A stretch of DNA of 64,000 bases from NCBI GenBank assembly GCA_027886175.1, contig JAJNNQ010000040.1:22340001-22404000 (forward strand). The letters run 5' to 3'. A program made the translations under genes and the position numbers. Below are positions 24,525 through 36,424 of the stretch, piece by piece; the first letter of the stretch is position 1, and each line of letters starts with the position of its first letter. Under the pieces are notes generated by a model that worked only from the letters and a program-made list of their open reading frames with translations, was not told the DNA's origin and did not search any database. The stretch is from Phylloscopus collybita. Lineage: Eukaryota; Chordata; Aves; Passeriformes; Phylloscopidae.

Positions 24525-24558
24525 ATCACTAGTTATGTCTACGCACATAACTAGTGAT
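24525..24558. repeat. Perfect 14-bp inverted repeat with 6-nt loop
   Basis: ATCACTAGTTATGT (24525-24538) and ACATAACTAGTGAT (24545-24558) are exact reverse complements around loop CTACGC. Beyond one mismatch, three more A-T pairs extend the stem (24521-24523 with 24560-24562). Each arm contains the palindrome ACTAGT. It is too short for a typical pre-miRNA. It could be a relic of a DNA transposon end, a cruciform or chance. Confidence 0.9.
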
Positions 24559-24562
24559 CAAA

Positions 24563-25019
24563 TATGGTATTTCTAATTTAGATTATTATTAGTGGCTTAT
24601 AAAAATATGAATAAGTTAAACCTGAAGACAGATGAAAGCATGGGTATAACTCTAGTGGAACTTTGAATTTATTAGGGAGAACCCCAGAATATCTCAGCTT
24701 TTAACAGAAACGTACAATTGGAAAAATGACTGACTGACAAAAGGCTGATAGCACCAAATAACAAGCGGGTGTGAACTCTGTATGTGAACACTGAAGTGAG
24801 CAGAGTCTTTCTCATTGTCAGCCTGAAAGTTCTGCATGGTCATGGTTAGCACAAGAGCACAGCCTCCATTTACAGGACGTTATAACAGGCAGTTTAACTG
24901 TGTGCCATGTGCTGCATTACCTTTCTCCCCCTACCTTGGTGGCTGTTGTTCAAGCTGAGACAGTGAGTTTGAATGGAATGAAACTTTTCAGGGAAAAGTT
25001 CTTGAGGCTGCTTGAGTAG
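24563..25019. other. Intron sequence, nothing recognised
   Basis: Unique-looking intron DNA between the inverted repeat and the CR1 relic. No exon or repeat was recognised. Confidence 0.5.
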
Positions 25020-25315
25020 TCACCAAAGTTCCTGTCTTGAAAGCATTGCAAGTAATGGCTAAACCTATAGTGTTCCCATGGGTCCACGTATTGAGCTTAT
25101 CCAGATCCCTCTGGATGGCATCCCGCCCCTGAGGAGTGTCAGCCACACCACTCAGCTTGGTGTCATCTGCAAAGTTGCTGAGGGTGTTCTTGATCCCTTC
25201 ATCTATGTAACTGATGGCATTAAAGGGAATTGGTCCCAGTCTGGACTCCTTAGGGGCCCTGCTTGTCACTGATCTCCATCTGGACATCGAGTTATTGGTC
25301 ACTACCTTCTGGCTG
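25020..25315 (-). mobile_element. CR1 LINE relic encoding part of the reverse transcriptase
   Basis: The minus-strand translation contains [19 protein letters not shown] followed by [12 protein letters not shown]. This is the CR1 reverse-transcriptase region, with the FADD form of the catalytic [FY]xDD motif and the following DTP...RDxIQRDLD helix. The frame stays open for about 70 codons of matching sequence, then loses similarity towards 25020. Upstream, the 'GSVLGPILFN' region is degraded (SRLGPIPFN). The polymerase domain is far from complete and cannot be active. As usual for CR1, the copy is 5'-truncated. Family identity is firm; ends are approximate. Confidence 0.9.
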
Positions 25316-25389
25316 TGGCCACCTATTCCAACCCCCTACTCAGGCTAGGCTGGGTGGGAGCCAGGTGCTGAGGATTGTGTGCATTTGGG

Positions 25390-25515
25390 TTTTGAATATC
25401 TCCAGGGTTGGAGCAATCACAACCCTCATAGTAAAACTGTTTTTCTGTATGCTTAAATGGAGTTTCATTAGAGTTTGTTCTCATGGCCTCTTGTCAAAGT
25501 GTTATCACCATGAAC
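25390..25515 (-). mobile_element. CR1 LINE 3' region fragment, separate from the reverse-transcriptase relic
   Basis: The plus-strand reading 'TTTTGAATATCTCCAGGGTTGGAG', 'ACCCTCATAGTAAAACTGTTTTTC' and 'CATGGCCTCTTGTC' matches the reverse complement of the CR1 3' region. Both CR1 pieces lie on the minus strand, but this more 3' part sits at the higher coordinate. They are therefore not collinear and represent separate insertions or a rearrangement. Confidence 0.7.
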
Positions 25516-25626
25516 ACGAATACACTCTCCCTACTGGAGGGCTGTCCAGGAGAGGTGCTACTGGGACCCAAGATGAGCCAACTTGATCAAGAGAGCTGGG
25601 GTACTCTGTGGTCCTTGGTAGATGTC

Positions 25627-26032
25627 TGTCCTGGTTTTGGCCAGGACAGGGTAGTTTTTAGATGGGAGGGTGTGTGGCCAGGACCCAGATGTTATTCTGT
25701 ACCACCCCAGGCCATTGCTGCAGGCAGGGGAGAAAGGAACTCTTACTCTGTCTCTCTCTCCTGGGGGAAGGGGGTTCCCCTGGTTAAGAAAAGGTGACAA
25801 GAGAAGCCCTCTGGTATTTGCTTATTGTCATGGGCTTTCTGTGTAAATTGTTTCTTTGTCTTATACCTTTTGCTATTAATATTGCTGTTGTTCACTTTCT
25901 TATCTCATTGCTGTTTCCAGTAAATTGTTCTGATCTCCACCTGTGCCTTCAGTTGGAGTGCAGGGGGAGCAAGCAGTGGTATGGTTTTAGCAGGAGTACT
26001 AAATTGAAAAATACCATTCCTAAACTGTGACT
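25627..26032 (+). mobile_element. Solo LTR of an avian endogenous retrovirus (ERVL-like)
   Basis: It starts TGTCCTGGTTTTGGCCAGGACAGGGTAG and ends near ACCATTCCTAAACTGTGAC, as in a common avian ERVL-type LTR that I recognise. The middle shows the GCTGTTGTTCACTTTCTTATC block followed by a CAGTAAATTG poly(A)-signal region, giving plus orientation. At about 406 bp it may be near full length. The terminal CA appears mutated. Candidate target duplications are ATGTC (25622-25626) and TTGTC (26033-26037), with one mismatch. No retroviral coding region adjoins it. Confidence 0.75.
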
Positions 26033-26037
26033 TTGTC

Positions 26038-29000
26038 TTAGCACATTTATTTGAAAAAAGTTGGGCAAGGGAAGGTGTTACTTAATCAAGTTATAGAGCT
26101 GGGAGCCAAAAATCACATTCTAGAAATTAAAAATAATATTTTTTTTATTTTTACTTATAATTATTTACTTGGGGACTTCCAACCTGGCAGTGCTTCTTGG
26201 GAAGAGCTTTAATACCCTCCATAAAAATACCTGTTGTTTCTGTTGAAAGGCAAGGTAATGAACTTGATCTCAGAAAGATGGAAACTGTCTCCAGTGGAGA
26301 AAGTGGAAACTGTTTTCAGTGTCCCACCTTACAGATCCTGTTGGCAATGATCTCTTAGGGAGTGAAAAGCATTCACTGTTTGCAGGAGGAATCCTGAACA
26401 ACCCTTCCGCATGCTTAAGAATTTCAGCAGCGGCTTCTCTTTGAAATTCTGACAAAGATCCTTGGCTGGGTTTTTGGAAACTGTCTAGGATCTAGGTTAC
26501 ATTACTACAGTACCCTATTTTTTGCATGTTGATGGGAGCTTTATTAAGGAGGATGGAAAACATACCATATAGTTCTGTTCTTCATCTTGCTTGGGGCGAG
26601 CAGGCAAACTCCAGTGAGAATTACAGGAAACACCTTTTTGATCATCCACAGCAGCAGTTGATCAAATAAAGCAGTTCCTCAGTTGCCTGAGTTTCTGCTA
26701 ATTAAACATATTTTCCTATCCTTCCCCTAAGTTAGCAACCCTTTAGGCTGACTTAATTGCCAGGACTGTGTAAGTGTAATGGTGCTTTAGAAGAAAGCTG
26801 TGATTTAAGGGCCAAATCAAAGCTATTGGAGAGAAACAGTTTTGTTTAAAGATGTTTTTGCTAGACTGTAGAATTATCTGGTATTTTACATAAGTTATAA
26901 CTTACATGCATGGATGGCAAGCTAGTATTATACATTTTTTCCCCCAATGCAAGTTCATAAACTCTTGTTAAAATTGTCCAAATTCACATGGAGGAAGCCA
27001 AACTGGCATTCAATACAGCTATATTTAAACTCTTGGCAGGACTTTTCCCATATGAAAGATGTTATATGTAAGCTCTTAAAATAAAACTCCAAGAAGTTTT
27101 GTGATGACAATTCTAAAGACTGCCAGATCATCTAAAATTAAGAGATCTTAAATACTAGATCAGAGTTCTGTGTCAGAGTTCTCTTGTGTTACATTTCTGT
27201 TGTCCATGTAAATTGATTTTTGTTACAGCACCTCTGGGAAATATCCACTGGATAAGCTTGTAATCTCAGGTATTTCGCACCTCCGTTGCTTTCTGCTGTG
27301 GAATCCTGCAAAAATGGGGTTCACTGAAAAGTTTGCTCTTAAGTATTTGAGTGTAATGAATGATTTTTTTTTTTCTCCCCGTATTGTGTTTCTAAGGAGA
27401 ATAGTTATAGCCTGTGGAATACATCCTGTTTTCTTGGCTGCAACTAAATCTTTGCTTTTTATTGGTAATACCTACTATTTTTCTTCTTTGTGAAGGCTGC
27501 CAACATCTGACCCAGGACTGCTTAAAGACAAAGGCTAATAGAGATGTGTTCTTTTGTTTTGTAGCAGAGAGGAAAAGGTTGGGGTTTTTTCAAGGAGTTA
27601 GTTTTCCCTGTGGTGCTTTCAATCAAACCTTGTGTGTGTCTCTCTCAAAGAAAAAGAAAGGTAACTCAAAACTAAAATAATCAAATCCCAACAAACAATA
27701 AAGAAAGAAAAACAAACAGAAAAGCCTCTAGCAGGTGAAATTGACTTTGCCCGAAGTGTAAGAAAGCCAAAAAAGTAAGGGCCTTTAATCCCAAAAGCAC
27801 ATATTCTGATTTCGTTTTTCTGATCTGTGTCAGTAGTGGTGTAGATTAATTTACGGTAATTTGTTAATATTCCTCAATACACACTTTTATATAAATGGAT
27901 CCTGTAACTGAAACTTCTTTTTGCCTCTTTCTTGTTTGTGTTTAAGGTCAAGACGACACATGGGGTGAAAGTCTGGGTTGACTTACGATTTGCATTTTCC
28001 AACATCAGTTTTGACCTCGAGTTGCTAAGTATGAACTTGGAACAAAAGAGCTTTATAGAAGTGGTTGATGGATGGGTTGTAATATTGAAGCTTCCCTCCC
28101 CCATGCTCACATCCTCAGAGCTCAGTCCATCCTTACTCTGAAGCGCTGCCTTCATAGGCAAGAGTCTGCTGCTTCAGGAGGTAAAAATGCTGAGGCTGGC
28201 ACTTTGGGAGTCTGTTTATAATAGCGAAGATGTAGGGGAGAGAGTGAAGTCAAAAGTCTATAGGTAAGTTTTGGGATTTTTTCTACTTTTTTCTTTCAGT
28301 GGGAGTCCCCCAGTGTGTCCTAATGGAGTAATGTTTTAGATAAACATCTTGCCTGTCTATTGCACGGGAAATGCTCTCGTATTCCTTTTGTCTTCTTTCT
28401 GCAAACAGCTTGCTTTGTGAGAATTGTGGTACATTTTTTAAAAATTACCTTTTTATTAAAAAAACCCTCCTTTTTCAGCCCTATTTCCCTCCAGCTTTCC
28501 ATTTAGTTTAGTACCTCTAGCTATCACAGGTTTGCTTTTTGTCAGATTTGTGGAGCTGCTTCTTCACTGAAATGCTATAAAAACAGGGAGAGGTTGTTTT
28601 GGGAGGAGAGGCAATTAGCAGCAGTGGAAGTAGCAGCCTGAGTAGTGATATATCCAGGAACACTCTGGAGGCCATATTTTGCAATATGGTCTTGCAATAT
28701 TTTGAAATCTGAAAACAGAGTTCCCCCTAACTAGGGATTGCCCTTGTGTTTTTAATCAAGCTTCATTAATACTCAGCACTGAGTGTGGTGTAAGAGCAGG
28801 ACTCCTGTGGAGCAGTAGCCGTGCCCTGTTGGGCTGGCAGGGTGGCTCCCAGCTGGGCTTCTGCCAGCAGCCTGGGGGGTCCTGACATCAGAGAATGGGG
28901 GAACGTGGCTACCTGTGCTGTCATATCCTAAACTTGTCTATGTTGTATGAGACCTTCAAAGCTCATCTAGCTGCCTCCTTTGTGTTTAATTAATTAATCT

Positions 29001-29724
29001 GTTTTGCCATGGATGGAAGAGGTAAATTGGTTACAAGAACAGATGGCACAAATGGAAAGGGACGGACTCAAATGAAACAAAATTAGCATGAGGCAGGCAT
29101 CAGTCCCGTTGAACTAATGAAGTTCTGTCTTCTGCAGTCATCCTGAAATCAAGTTAGACTCTCATGTGTGTTGTCTCAGTGTTGCCAGTGGAGGGGTTGG
29201 TTTGTTTCTGAAAGAAAAATAAACATAAAAAGGGAGGGGTGTGTCACTTACTTTGCTAGAGGGGATTTTAGGGAAAAACCAAAATGAATGTGAAAATCAA
29301 CAGATGTTAAAATACTGTGGATTAAATCCTATTGGTACTACAGATGCTGAGCGTGCTCATGATTGCCAGCATCCCTATGAGACCTCTAATAATTACAGCA
29401 CTCTTGTACTGTAACCTTGCAAGATCTCCTTTAGGATTGAGGCTTGCTTGAAGATCAGAGATCTTCCTCTGCAAGTCTTGTAGAGACCGATCTTGATTTT
29501 GGAAACTGGAGGTACTGAATTTGTGGGTGCAGAATAATGGGCTGATACACAAAATAGTGAGAAACCTCTGTATGAAAATACCACTGCCATCCTTAAATGG
29601 AAGAGCAACATCCCTTCCTTGAAGGCTGATGCTTCAAAGTGAGCCACAGCGTAGATGGGGCCATAGCTATAGCTGAAGATGTTCTTACTCATAATTTTCA
29701 GAAGGGCTTTGATGATGGCAGAAT
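26038..29724. other. Intron sequence, no exon seen
   Basis: Unique AT-rich intron DNA. It includes a repeat-free stretch at about 26640-26850 that may be conserved. An open frame at 27932-28141 follows a pyrimidine-rich stretch ending in TTTAAG, but its translation is not recognised and it was not called as an exon. Confidence 0.5.
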
Positions 29725-29805
29725 TCCCATTTTACAGTTTCACAAAGAAAAATCAAAGGTTAACTGCCACATCCATACAAACTAGTATCAGAACCTGCAT
29801 CTCAA
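29725..29805 (-). mobile_element. MIR-like ancient SINE fragment
   Basis: The plus strand reads CCCATTTTACAGTTTCACAA..., AAAGGTTAACTGCCACATCC..., ACTAGTATCAGAACCTGCATCTC. This follows the reverse complement of the MIR core and 3' region ('cccattttacagatgaggaaactg ... gaggttaagtgacttgcc ... agctagt ... cagaacccaggtctc'). It is diverged, as expected for an amniote-age SINE. Confidence 0.55.
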
Positions 29806-32800
29806 CGCTGGTGAAATAGGAGATCCCAAGGGATTAAGCTGCCTCCCAGTTCATAGGTTGCACAAGATCTGGCTGGAATTGGCTTGCCTTCTGTTGAACT
29901 GTACTTTGATCTGTTTGGCTTTGATGCATAGGGCACCAGTGGCCAAATCTATCCACCAGATCTGAGGAGGAAGGGAGTAGGAGTGCCTGGTATTTTGCAG
30001 ACTTGGGACGATTGTGATGATTAAGATGTCTTTAGTGGATAAAGGAAAATAATGACATTATTTCCTGTAACATTCCATAGACCTTTAGGTACAAGGCATT
30101 GATTTTTTACTCCAGTTTTAATTGTATGAAATTAGTATTTCTATTATTTTGATGACCATAAAAGTACCTTCTGTAATGATCAATATTGCAGTGGCCCAAA
30201 GATGTCTTGGATTTCCTGTTCATCTGCATGGCTGTGTGTGTGCCCAGAGACACGCTTGCTCCCTCAAATCCAGCTTGCCTTCTTGTTACTCTGCTGGTTA
30301 ATGCCTGGGCTGGAATATTTCCTTCTGCTTTAACAATCCTGAAAAGCCTCCCTCAGAAATCCCTGCTTTGATTAATTGTAACAACCCCTTGCAAACAAAT
30401 CAAATAATGGATTTACCACATAAATTGGTAAAGGATGGTGATGTGCATACTAAAATTACTTTATGAGGTTCATCTGAGGAACTCTGTGGAAAGGCTCAAA
30501 TCTTTTTTTTTACTCTGGTTAAGTAAATTTCACTGAAGATGTGCATGCAATATCCCTAGTGATTAATTGCTCTCAAACACTTATCCCAGCTGAGTTATGT
30601 AATATGAATCTCAGAAGGATTCCCAATAAAAAGTCTGTGAATGGTAGATGTAAATGTCTGCAGTGGCTTTTGAAATTTTAGATGTGAAAAGTGCTAATGG
30701 GAAAAATATTTTACATAGCTTCTGAGATAGGCTCTAGATTTTTTTAAGGCCTTGTGTTTAACTCCCACTGACTTAAAATGTTGAGGCTTTGCTATAAATT
30801 ATTCCTTATGCTTCCACCAGAACAATAGTTGAGTGTCTTCAAAGAAATTAGATTAAGGCTGCAAAGTGAAAAATACCAAATGGAAAGGTATGTACTTAAT
30901 TCCAACTGCTGCCTGTGAAAATCTGTTATAATATACTTCAGATGGTATGGTAGGGTTCCATTTTTGAGTACCTCAATAAAGATGTTTTTTTTTGGCAGCA
31001 GAATGATTAACAGTTTTTCTTCTTTACATGAAGTCCTAAATTTCTCAGAGTGGTTTTTGCTGGCAACTCAAAAGTGGGAAATGGACAAACACTGAGCTGA
31101 ACATGTAGAAGTTTTCTGTATATTTATAAAATTGAATTTCAGGATTCACAATACCCGTACTAATACTTAAAGATCATGAGATTTCTTAGCCAGGGCATAG
31201 CCTTTCTGAGGAGGTTGGAGGCAGGATGGGGAAACCTCTTGGCAGAGTGCTGAGATCAGCGTTGTCATGGGAGTCCTGTGCCTGCTGAATGCAGGGGACG
31301 GAGAAAACTGTTTCTCTACTTAGGTGTGAAGGAAATATCATGAAATATCTGTTGTGGTAAAGGAAAGCATACTTGAACACATGAAAGTGTGAGATCTCCA
31401 ATCCAGATAGGCAGACAGCCTGTGCTTAACTTGCATGCGTTGTTTGAACTCACTGCTGCCTCAAAACCAGGTTTCAGCGATCAGGCTGCTGACATGCCCG
31501 TCTTTTCACCTGTGATGTGCACCACCACAGCCGTGTTTCCTGATGCTGGGCTTTGTCTAGCACTCCTCGGTCAACTTTTTAAGTGGTATCATGCCAGCTG
31601 TGTTTTTGGACCTGTGCACATGGCAGCAGTGGCTTTCAGGTCTGAATTTCCTGTGCCTATCTGTGGCAGGAGACATTTGAACCCATCTATGCTGTGTCAG
31701 TGGCAGCTCTGTGACAATAGCTTACAGCAGCCCCCTCAAGATGTGGCAGTCCAGGTTTATCCAGCAGGCTCCTGGTGTGACCACTCTTTGGTTATAGACT
31801 TGTTCCTTCTTGGCTGCTGGGAAGATTTTGCTGTTGGAGCAAACATAAATAAAATCAGCCCTAATCTGTTTGTGTTGACTAATGTGACCAGTGTTAAGCA
31901 CAACTGATTGACTTCCTGGTGTTTGGTTTTCCTTAGAGGGCCATAGCACAGACCTGGAGATACTAGGGTGATGTAGCAATGGGACTTGAGTAGTTATTAA
32001 AAATGAAGAGAGTTTTTGCTAACGTAAGAATGTAATGCAGCATTTCTGTGTGTTTGGTGCAGTTTCTGTAGGGATGCCCACATCTGTGGTCCACCACGTG
32101 AGGCAGCACAGCCTTTCTGTTATAGGAGGAGACTGATCTTTTCAAATGGTTCAGCTGGTGACCAGTAGTTTCCTGCTGTAGTATTTGCTTGGTCCACAGC
32201 TGGTCCATATCTGAACCTGATGATCAGATATGCAGGGGATACTGAGGAGCAAGGGGGAAAGCACCATCGTTGAAGAGATGAAGCAGCAGCTGTAGTAGTT
32301 CCAGCAGCCTCCATCTTTAAGTCAGGACATTAAAACAGGTTTGAATTTCAAGAAAGCAAATGCTATACAGAACCCAAGTTCATGAAACTCTGAAAATCAC
32401 ATGTGATTTTTTTTTTTTAATGTTGAGGAAAGAGACATTACTCCACACGTGCATTCATTTAAAAAGTCATTGACTTTGCATTTTTCTGTATTGGAACAAC
32501 AACAATGAGAGATTAAAAAAGCAGCAATGACCCCAAGTAGGTGCTTCCATAACTCCACAGAAGGATGGACAAAATCACTGGCTGGCACGGAGGCAGCATG
32601 GGACGTGCATGGGGCATCTTGCAACTTGTGATGAGCAAATGGGGGAAATGATTTGACAAAGCATGGCCAAATACTGCCCATAATTAGGAGCTAGAGCAGC
32701 CCTTGGTTTTGGTGGTACTCAAGACAGTAACATCAAACAGGAGTCAGCTGTAGTACTTTGCTGGCTAGCCCTCCATCGCTTTATAACCACTTGGTGTTGG

Positions 32801-33897
32801 CAGTGCCTCTTTCCACCTCTTCAACGCCAGTGGCAACATTTTGAAAAAGTATCTGATTCCAAAATAAATGTGCACATGCATATTTCCTGAAAATTAGCAC
32901 AAAGTGTGAAATGAAAACAGATTTAGTTATTTTGCTGTAAGCTGGTATGTAGTTCAGCTCTCTATAACCACTCCCAGAGGATATAATAAATACTGAAGTG
33001 TTTAAATATAAGTCTTCATATTTTCTTTAGTAAATGGTTTTGAGTAAATTTTCCTGAACTATTTTGAGCTCTGTAGAGCAGTTAATGGTATGTTTTTTCA
33101 GGATTTTTTGGTCAGCTTGTGGGTTGGTATTTTGTTGTTTAGAGAAGAAAAAAATTGCTATCTGTTTATGTATGTATTAATCTAAAATACGTTTTTTTTG
33201 AGTTAAATACCATTAGGTAGTAATTCATTGTCTTTGGTATCAGAGGTATACTGGTGATGGGTTTTGGGTTTCTTTTCTTCTTAGAGTGTTGTTTTTGGGG
33301 TTTTTTTTGGTGTTGTGTTTTTTTTTAAAGCTTTCCTCACAGTCCTTAAAACAAAACATGCTGCACTCTCTTCCAAGCCTTCCCCAAAAGAAAACATTGT
33401 AAACCATTATTTTTCTCTCAAAACTAATTCAGAAATTACAGGTTGAGTTTTATTAACCTCCTTCCCATGCTATCTATAAGCATGTGTGGTCTGATTGCCT
33501 GTATGGAGTTATTAATGTTACTGCCAGGTGAAATTTGTTCTGGGTAATACAATTCCCTAAAGTAATGCTTTTTTATTTTCTGAAACACTGAATATCTCCT
33601 CGCCAGGGGTAATATTCAGTGGTATTTTCAACTGTATTGGTGTTACTCTAGTTTACACTTGTGAAATGACTATTCATTTCTTTTGAGGAACTTTATCTTA
33701 CTCTTGTAGGAATTAAAGTTCAGCTGAGTAGTTATGAGGACTAACCAAGCATTAAACATTTGCTTGTTTTTATGGTTGCAGTTTAAGTATTTGGCAACCA
33801 AACCCTGAAGGAGAAATGGCAAACAAGCCCAAACTGACGTATTTCTAAGGTTAGCTAAGCAGCAATGAAAACTGTGACAGCCATCTAGTAAGTCAGA
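29806..33897. other. Intron sequence, no exon seen
   Basis: Unique AT-rich DNA. It contains the longest intronic open frame (31389-31907, plus, 172 codons, opening at GTG), which has no recognisable domain and is within chance expectation for a window this size. A G/T-rich tract lies at about 33260-33330. Confidence 0.5.
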
Positions 33898-34031
33898 TCA
33901 CAGAATATTCTGGGTTGGAAGGGAACCCCAGGGATCCTCAAGTCCAGCTCTTAAGTGAGTGGCCCATATGGGGATTGAGCCCACAACCTTGGTGTTACCA
34001 GCACCACGCTCTCACCGAGTTAATCGAGTAG
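33898..34031 (-). mobile_element. tRNA-Ile-derived SINE with CR1 tail (TguSINE1-like)
   Basis: Read on the minus strand, the element starts with a tRNA-Ile-like head (about 34031 to 33959). The plus strand reads TGGCCCATATGGGGATTGAG..., ACCTTGGTGTTACCAGCACC, ACGCTCTC, close to the reverse complement of vertebrate tRNA-Ile. It ends with a CR1-like tail (plus strand CACAGAATATTCTGGGTTGGAAGGGAACCCC). This head-tail combination is that of TguSINE1, a SINE described from passerine birds and thought to use CR1 machinery. The A and B boxes carry mutations and the anticodon loop is changed, so it is not a functional tRNA gene. Confidence 0.85.
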
Positions 34032-35149
34032 CAGCTGCGCTGGGTTGGGGTTGTTTGAAGCCATGCATTGCATTCATTCATATGTTGCAGTTCCTCCACA
34101 TTTGTCAAGTAGTTCCTTTCATTTGTTTACACTTTGAAGATCAGCAGAGCTCCAGGAGTTATTTCCTTATGAGCTTTATTTACAACAGAAAAAGCACAGG
34201 TTTTTATGAACAAATAGCCATGAATCTGTGCAATATACACTTCTCACTGGTCTAGCAGAGATGTCTAGCACTGATTTTTTTTTCATCAGCTTTACTATAG
34301 ACAGTGAATGTTCTTAAAATTTTGGCAAAGCTAGTACTGTAAGTATTTGCAATTACTAAATTCTGGAGACAAAACTTAAAACAAACCCGGACCAGTCGGG
34401 TTCACTGTCTCTGTACCTCCAGGTCCCACTCAGTATGTATGTACTGCTTTGTGCCGTGTTACCGTGGGGAATGGAGGCGGAGGTTGGATTGCTCATCTCT
34501 GTCCTTCACTTAAGGGATGGGGAGTGTACAGCTCATCTGATTGTAACTAGGAACAGCTGCTGAACTTTCCTCTGCTAATTACCCTTTCATTGAGGACTGC
34601 ACTGCTGTAGCATCTGTTAGTCATTATATCTTGTTTAAAAAGAAGCCAGTAAGAAAAAAAATATAGGAGAGATAAAAACAGTGAGGTATCAGTTTAGAGC
34701 ACAGAATTGATAACAAATGTTCTATTTCTGGTTTCTTTGCTGCCATAGAAGCCTTGTAGCTTCATACAAATAATATAAGTGTCTTTCATCACCTGTTAAA
34801 TGAAGTCTGTGCCTGCTGCTTGCAGGTGCTTTGATTATTTTTAGTTTATGCATGTATCAGTAGAAAGCTTTGAAAATTCTTGGTTTTGCTTTTTCTTTCC
34901 TCTGCCTGTGATGTTGTATTTTTGTTGTGTTATTTTTATTTACAGCCATGGTTGTTACCTACCTTATCATGGAGAGCCCAGAGAGACTCCAGTGCTGTGG
35001 CAGCAGCATTACAAGGCTGAGGGAGGTAGCACCAGCTGCTCTTAGACTCCAGGCTGGGAGTTGTCACTACAGTGGTGTCAGCAGTGGCTCCTGAGCTGCC
35101 TGCAAGGTTCTAATAAGCTCGTAAGATTGAGTTGGGATTTTTAGAACAG
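34032..35149. other. Intron sequence, nothing recognised
   Basis: Unique AT-rich intron DNA with no recognised exon or repeat. Confidence 0.5.
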
Positions 35150-35240
35150 TGTCCTGGTTTAGGGCAAATTTGGAAAAAAAATTTGTAACAAGGAGGATTT
35201 GTGTAGTTACAGGGAGAGGGATTTACTTTCTAGTTCTAAC
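35150..35240. mobile_element. Possible LTR end fragment
   Basis: TGTCCTGGTTTAGGGCAAATTTGG at 35150 resembles the terminus of passerine LTRs that begin TGTCCTGGTTT. Similarity fades after about 90 bases and no matching far end or target duplication was found. This may be a truncated LTR or a chance match. Confidence 0.4.
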
Positions 35241-36136
35241 TGTTTTGGCTTAAAGTATGAGGGGTATGGTTGCTGCCTGTTCCTGTACAGAGTGCTTATT
35301 TCACACTGTAATTCATGAATGTATCTTCCCTGGTATGTGCAGTGCTTAGCTGTTGGAATGATGCTCTGCATAAAGCTACAGTGCACATCAGTCTGTGCTG
35401 ATTTTTGCTTCGGACTGGCTTCTGTGTCTTTTCAGTAGATTTTATCTGTTGGAACATCTACACTGGCATAACCTGCCCAGTCATACCTAATGGACTAGAA
35501 GAGCTTGGTGCGGGGCACGTATGTGAGGCAGTGGTAAAAATGCACTGATGGAATGTTTCAGGCCTTTTTCAGATGCATTCTGACCCCAAGAATATGTAGA
35601 AGAATGGTAATGTCCCCTTTGATTGTGGTAGCAAGCTGTTGGCAGGGCTTAGCCCACCACACCTAATCTTCGTAGCTGCAGGTTGTTGCCACCCTTAGTC
35701 CTCTCCTCCTGCTCTTGCTGCAGGCTCCTTGGGCCAGATCCAGTGAAGTCAGCCTGCTGACCCAAGGGCAAGCTTTCTGGCAGAAGGGACAACAGCTTTA
35801 CTATACTAGGAGTGGTGTCCATGCTGGAGGTGTCATGATTCATTCACTTCAGCAGTGCCCACCTTAACAGCTTCCATCCTCTCTCCAGTGTGCTAGGTCA
35901 GCACCAAAGTGATCACAGAAATAAGCCAGGCTGAGATAACTGCGAAGATGTGAAATAACCAGGAAGGAGCTCTTTATCTGGTATTTTCTTACTATACAAC
36001 CATACATGAGTAAGCAATTTCTTAGGAGGTTGCTGGGCCCAGGAGCCTGGACTTGCTGTCCAATAACTCACTTTACAAAGTAACCCTGAGTGCCTAAACT
36101 CAGTTGATATCCCTCTCCTTGGTTTGTTAGCTTGGG

Positions 36137-36140
<4 letters not shown>

Positions 36141-36171
<31 letters not shown>
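36141..36171. repeat. T31 homopolymer
   Basis: An uninterrupted run of 31 T, the longest homopolymer seen in the window. Such tracts vary in length and are prone to sequencing error. It could mark a poly(A) tail of a minus-strand retroposed sequence, but no body or target duplication was recognised. Confidence 0.9.
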
Positions 36172-36424
36172 CTTCTTACTTCTTTAAGAACAATGATGGG
36201 TACTTTTCCTTAAGTGATTTCTTCAGACTGAAGGCAGCCAAAGCGCACAAGCTTCAGTTGCTGGGCAGGTATGAAATAGGAGCTCTTTCTATACCTCCTG
36301 CTGAAGTGAAGGTCACGGGACCAGAAAGGAAAAAATTGGAAAAGAAGCCCTGAAGGCTTTATAGTCTGGGAGTTAGGGCTGTTGGCTGGTTTGGATTGAT
36401 GTGGGTTTTGGTCTGCATTCTGGG

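Noticed and set aside
27932..28141. A possible exon after a pyrimidine-rich stretch and TTTAAG
   Set aside because: The translation is not recognised, it does not continue the NHS-family sequence, and acceptor-like sites are common in AT-rich introns.
31389..31907. A 172-codon plus-strand frame in the intron
   Set aside because: It opens at GTG, shows no domain or codon bias, and roughly one frame of this length is expected by chance in 64 kb of such DNA read in six frames.
33959..34031. A tRNA-Ile gene on the minus strand
   Set aside because: The A box, the B box and the anticodon loop are mutated and it is fused to a CR1-like tail, so it is a SINE head and not a tRNA gene.
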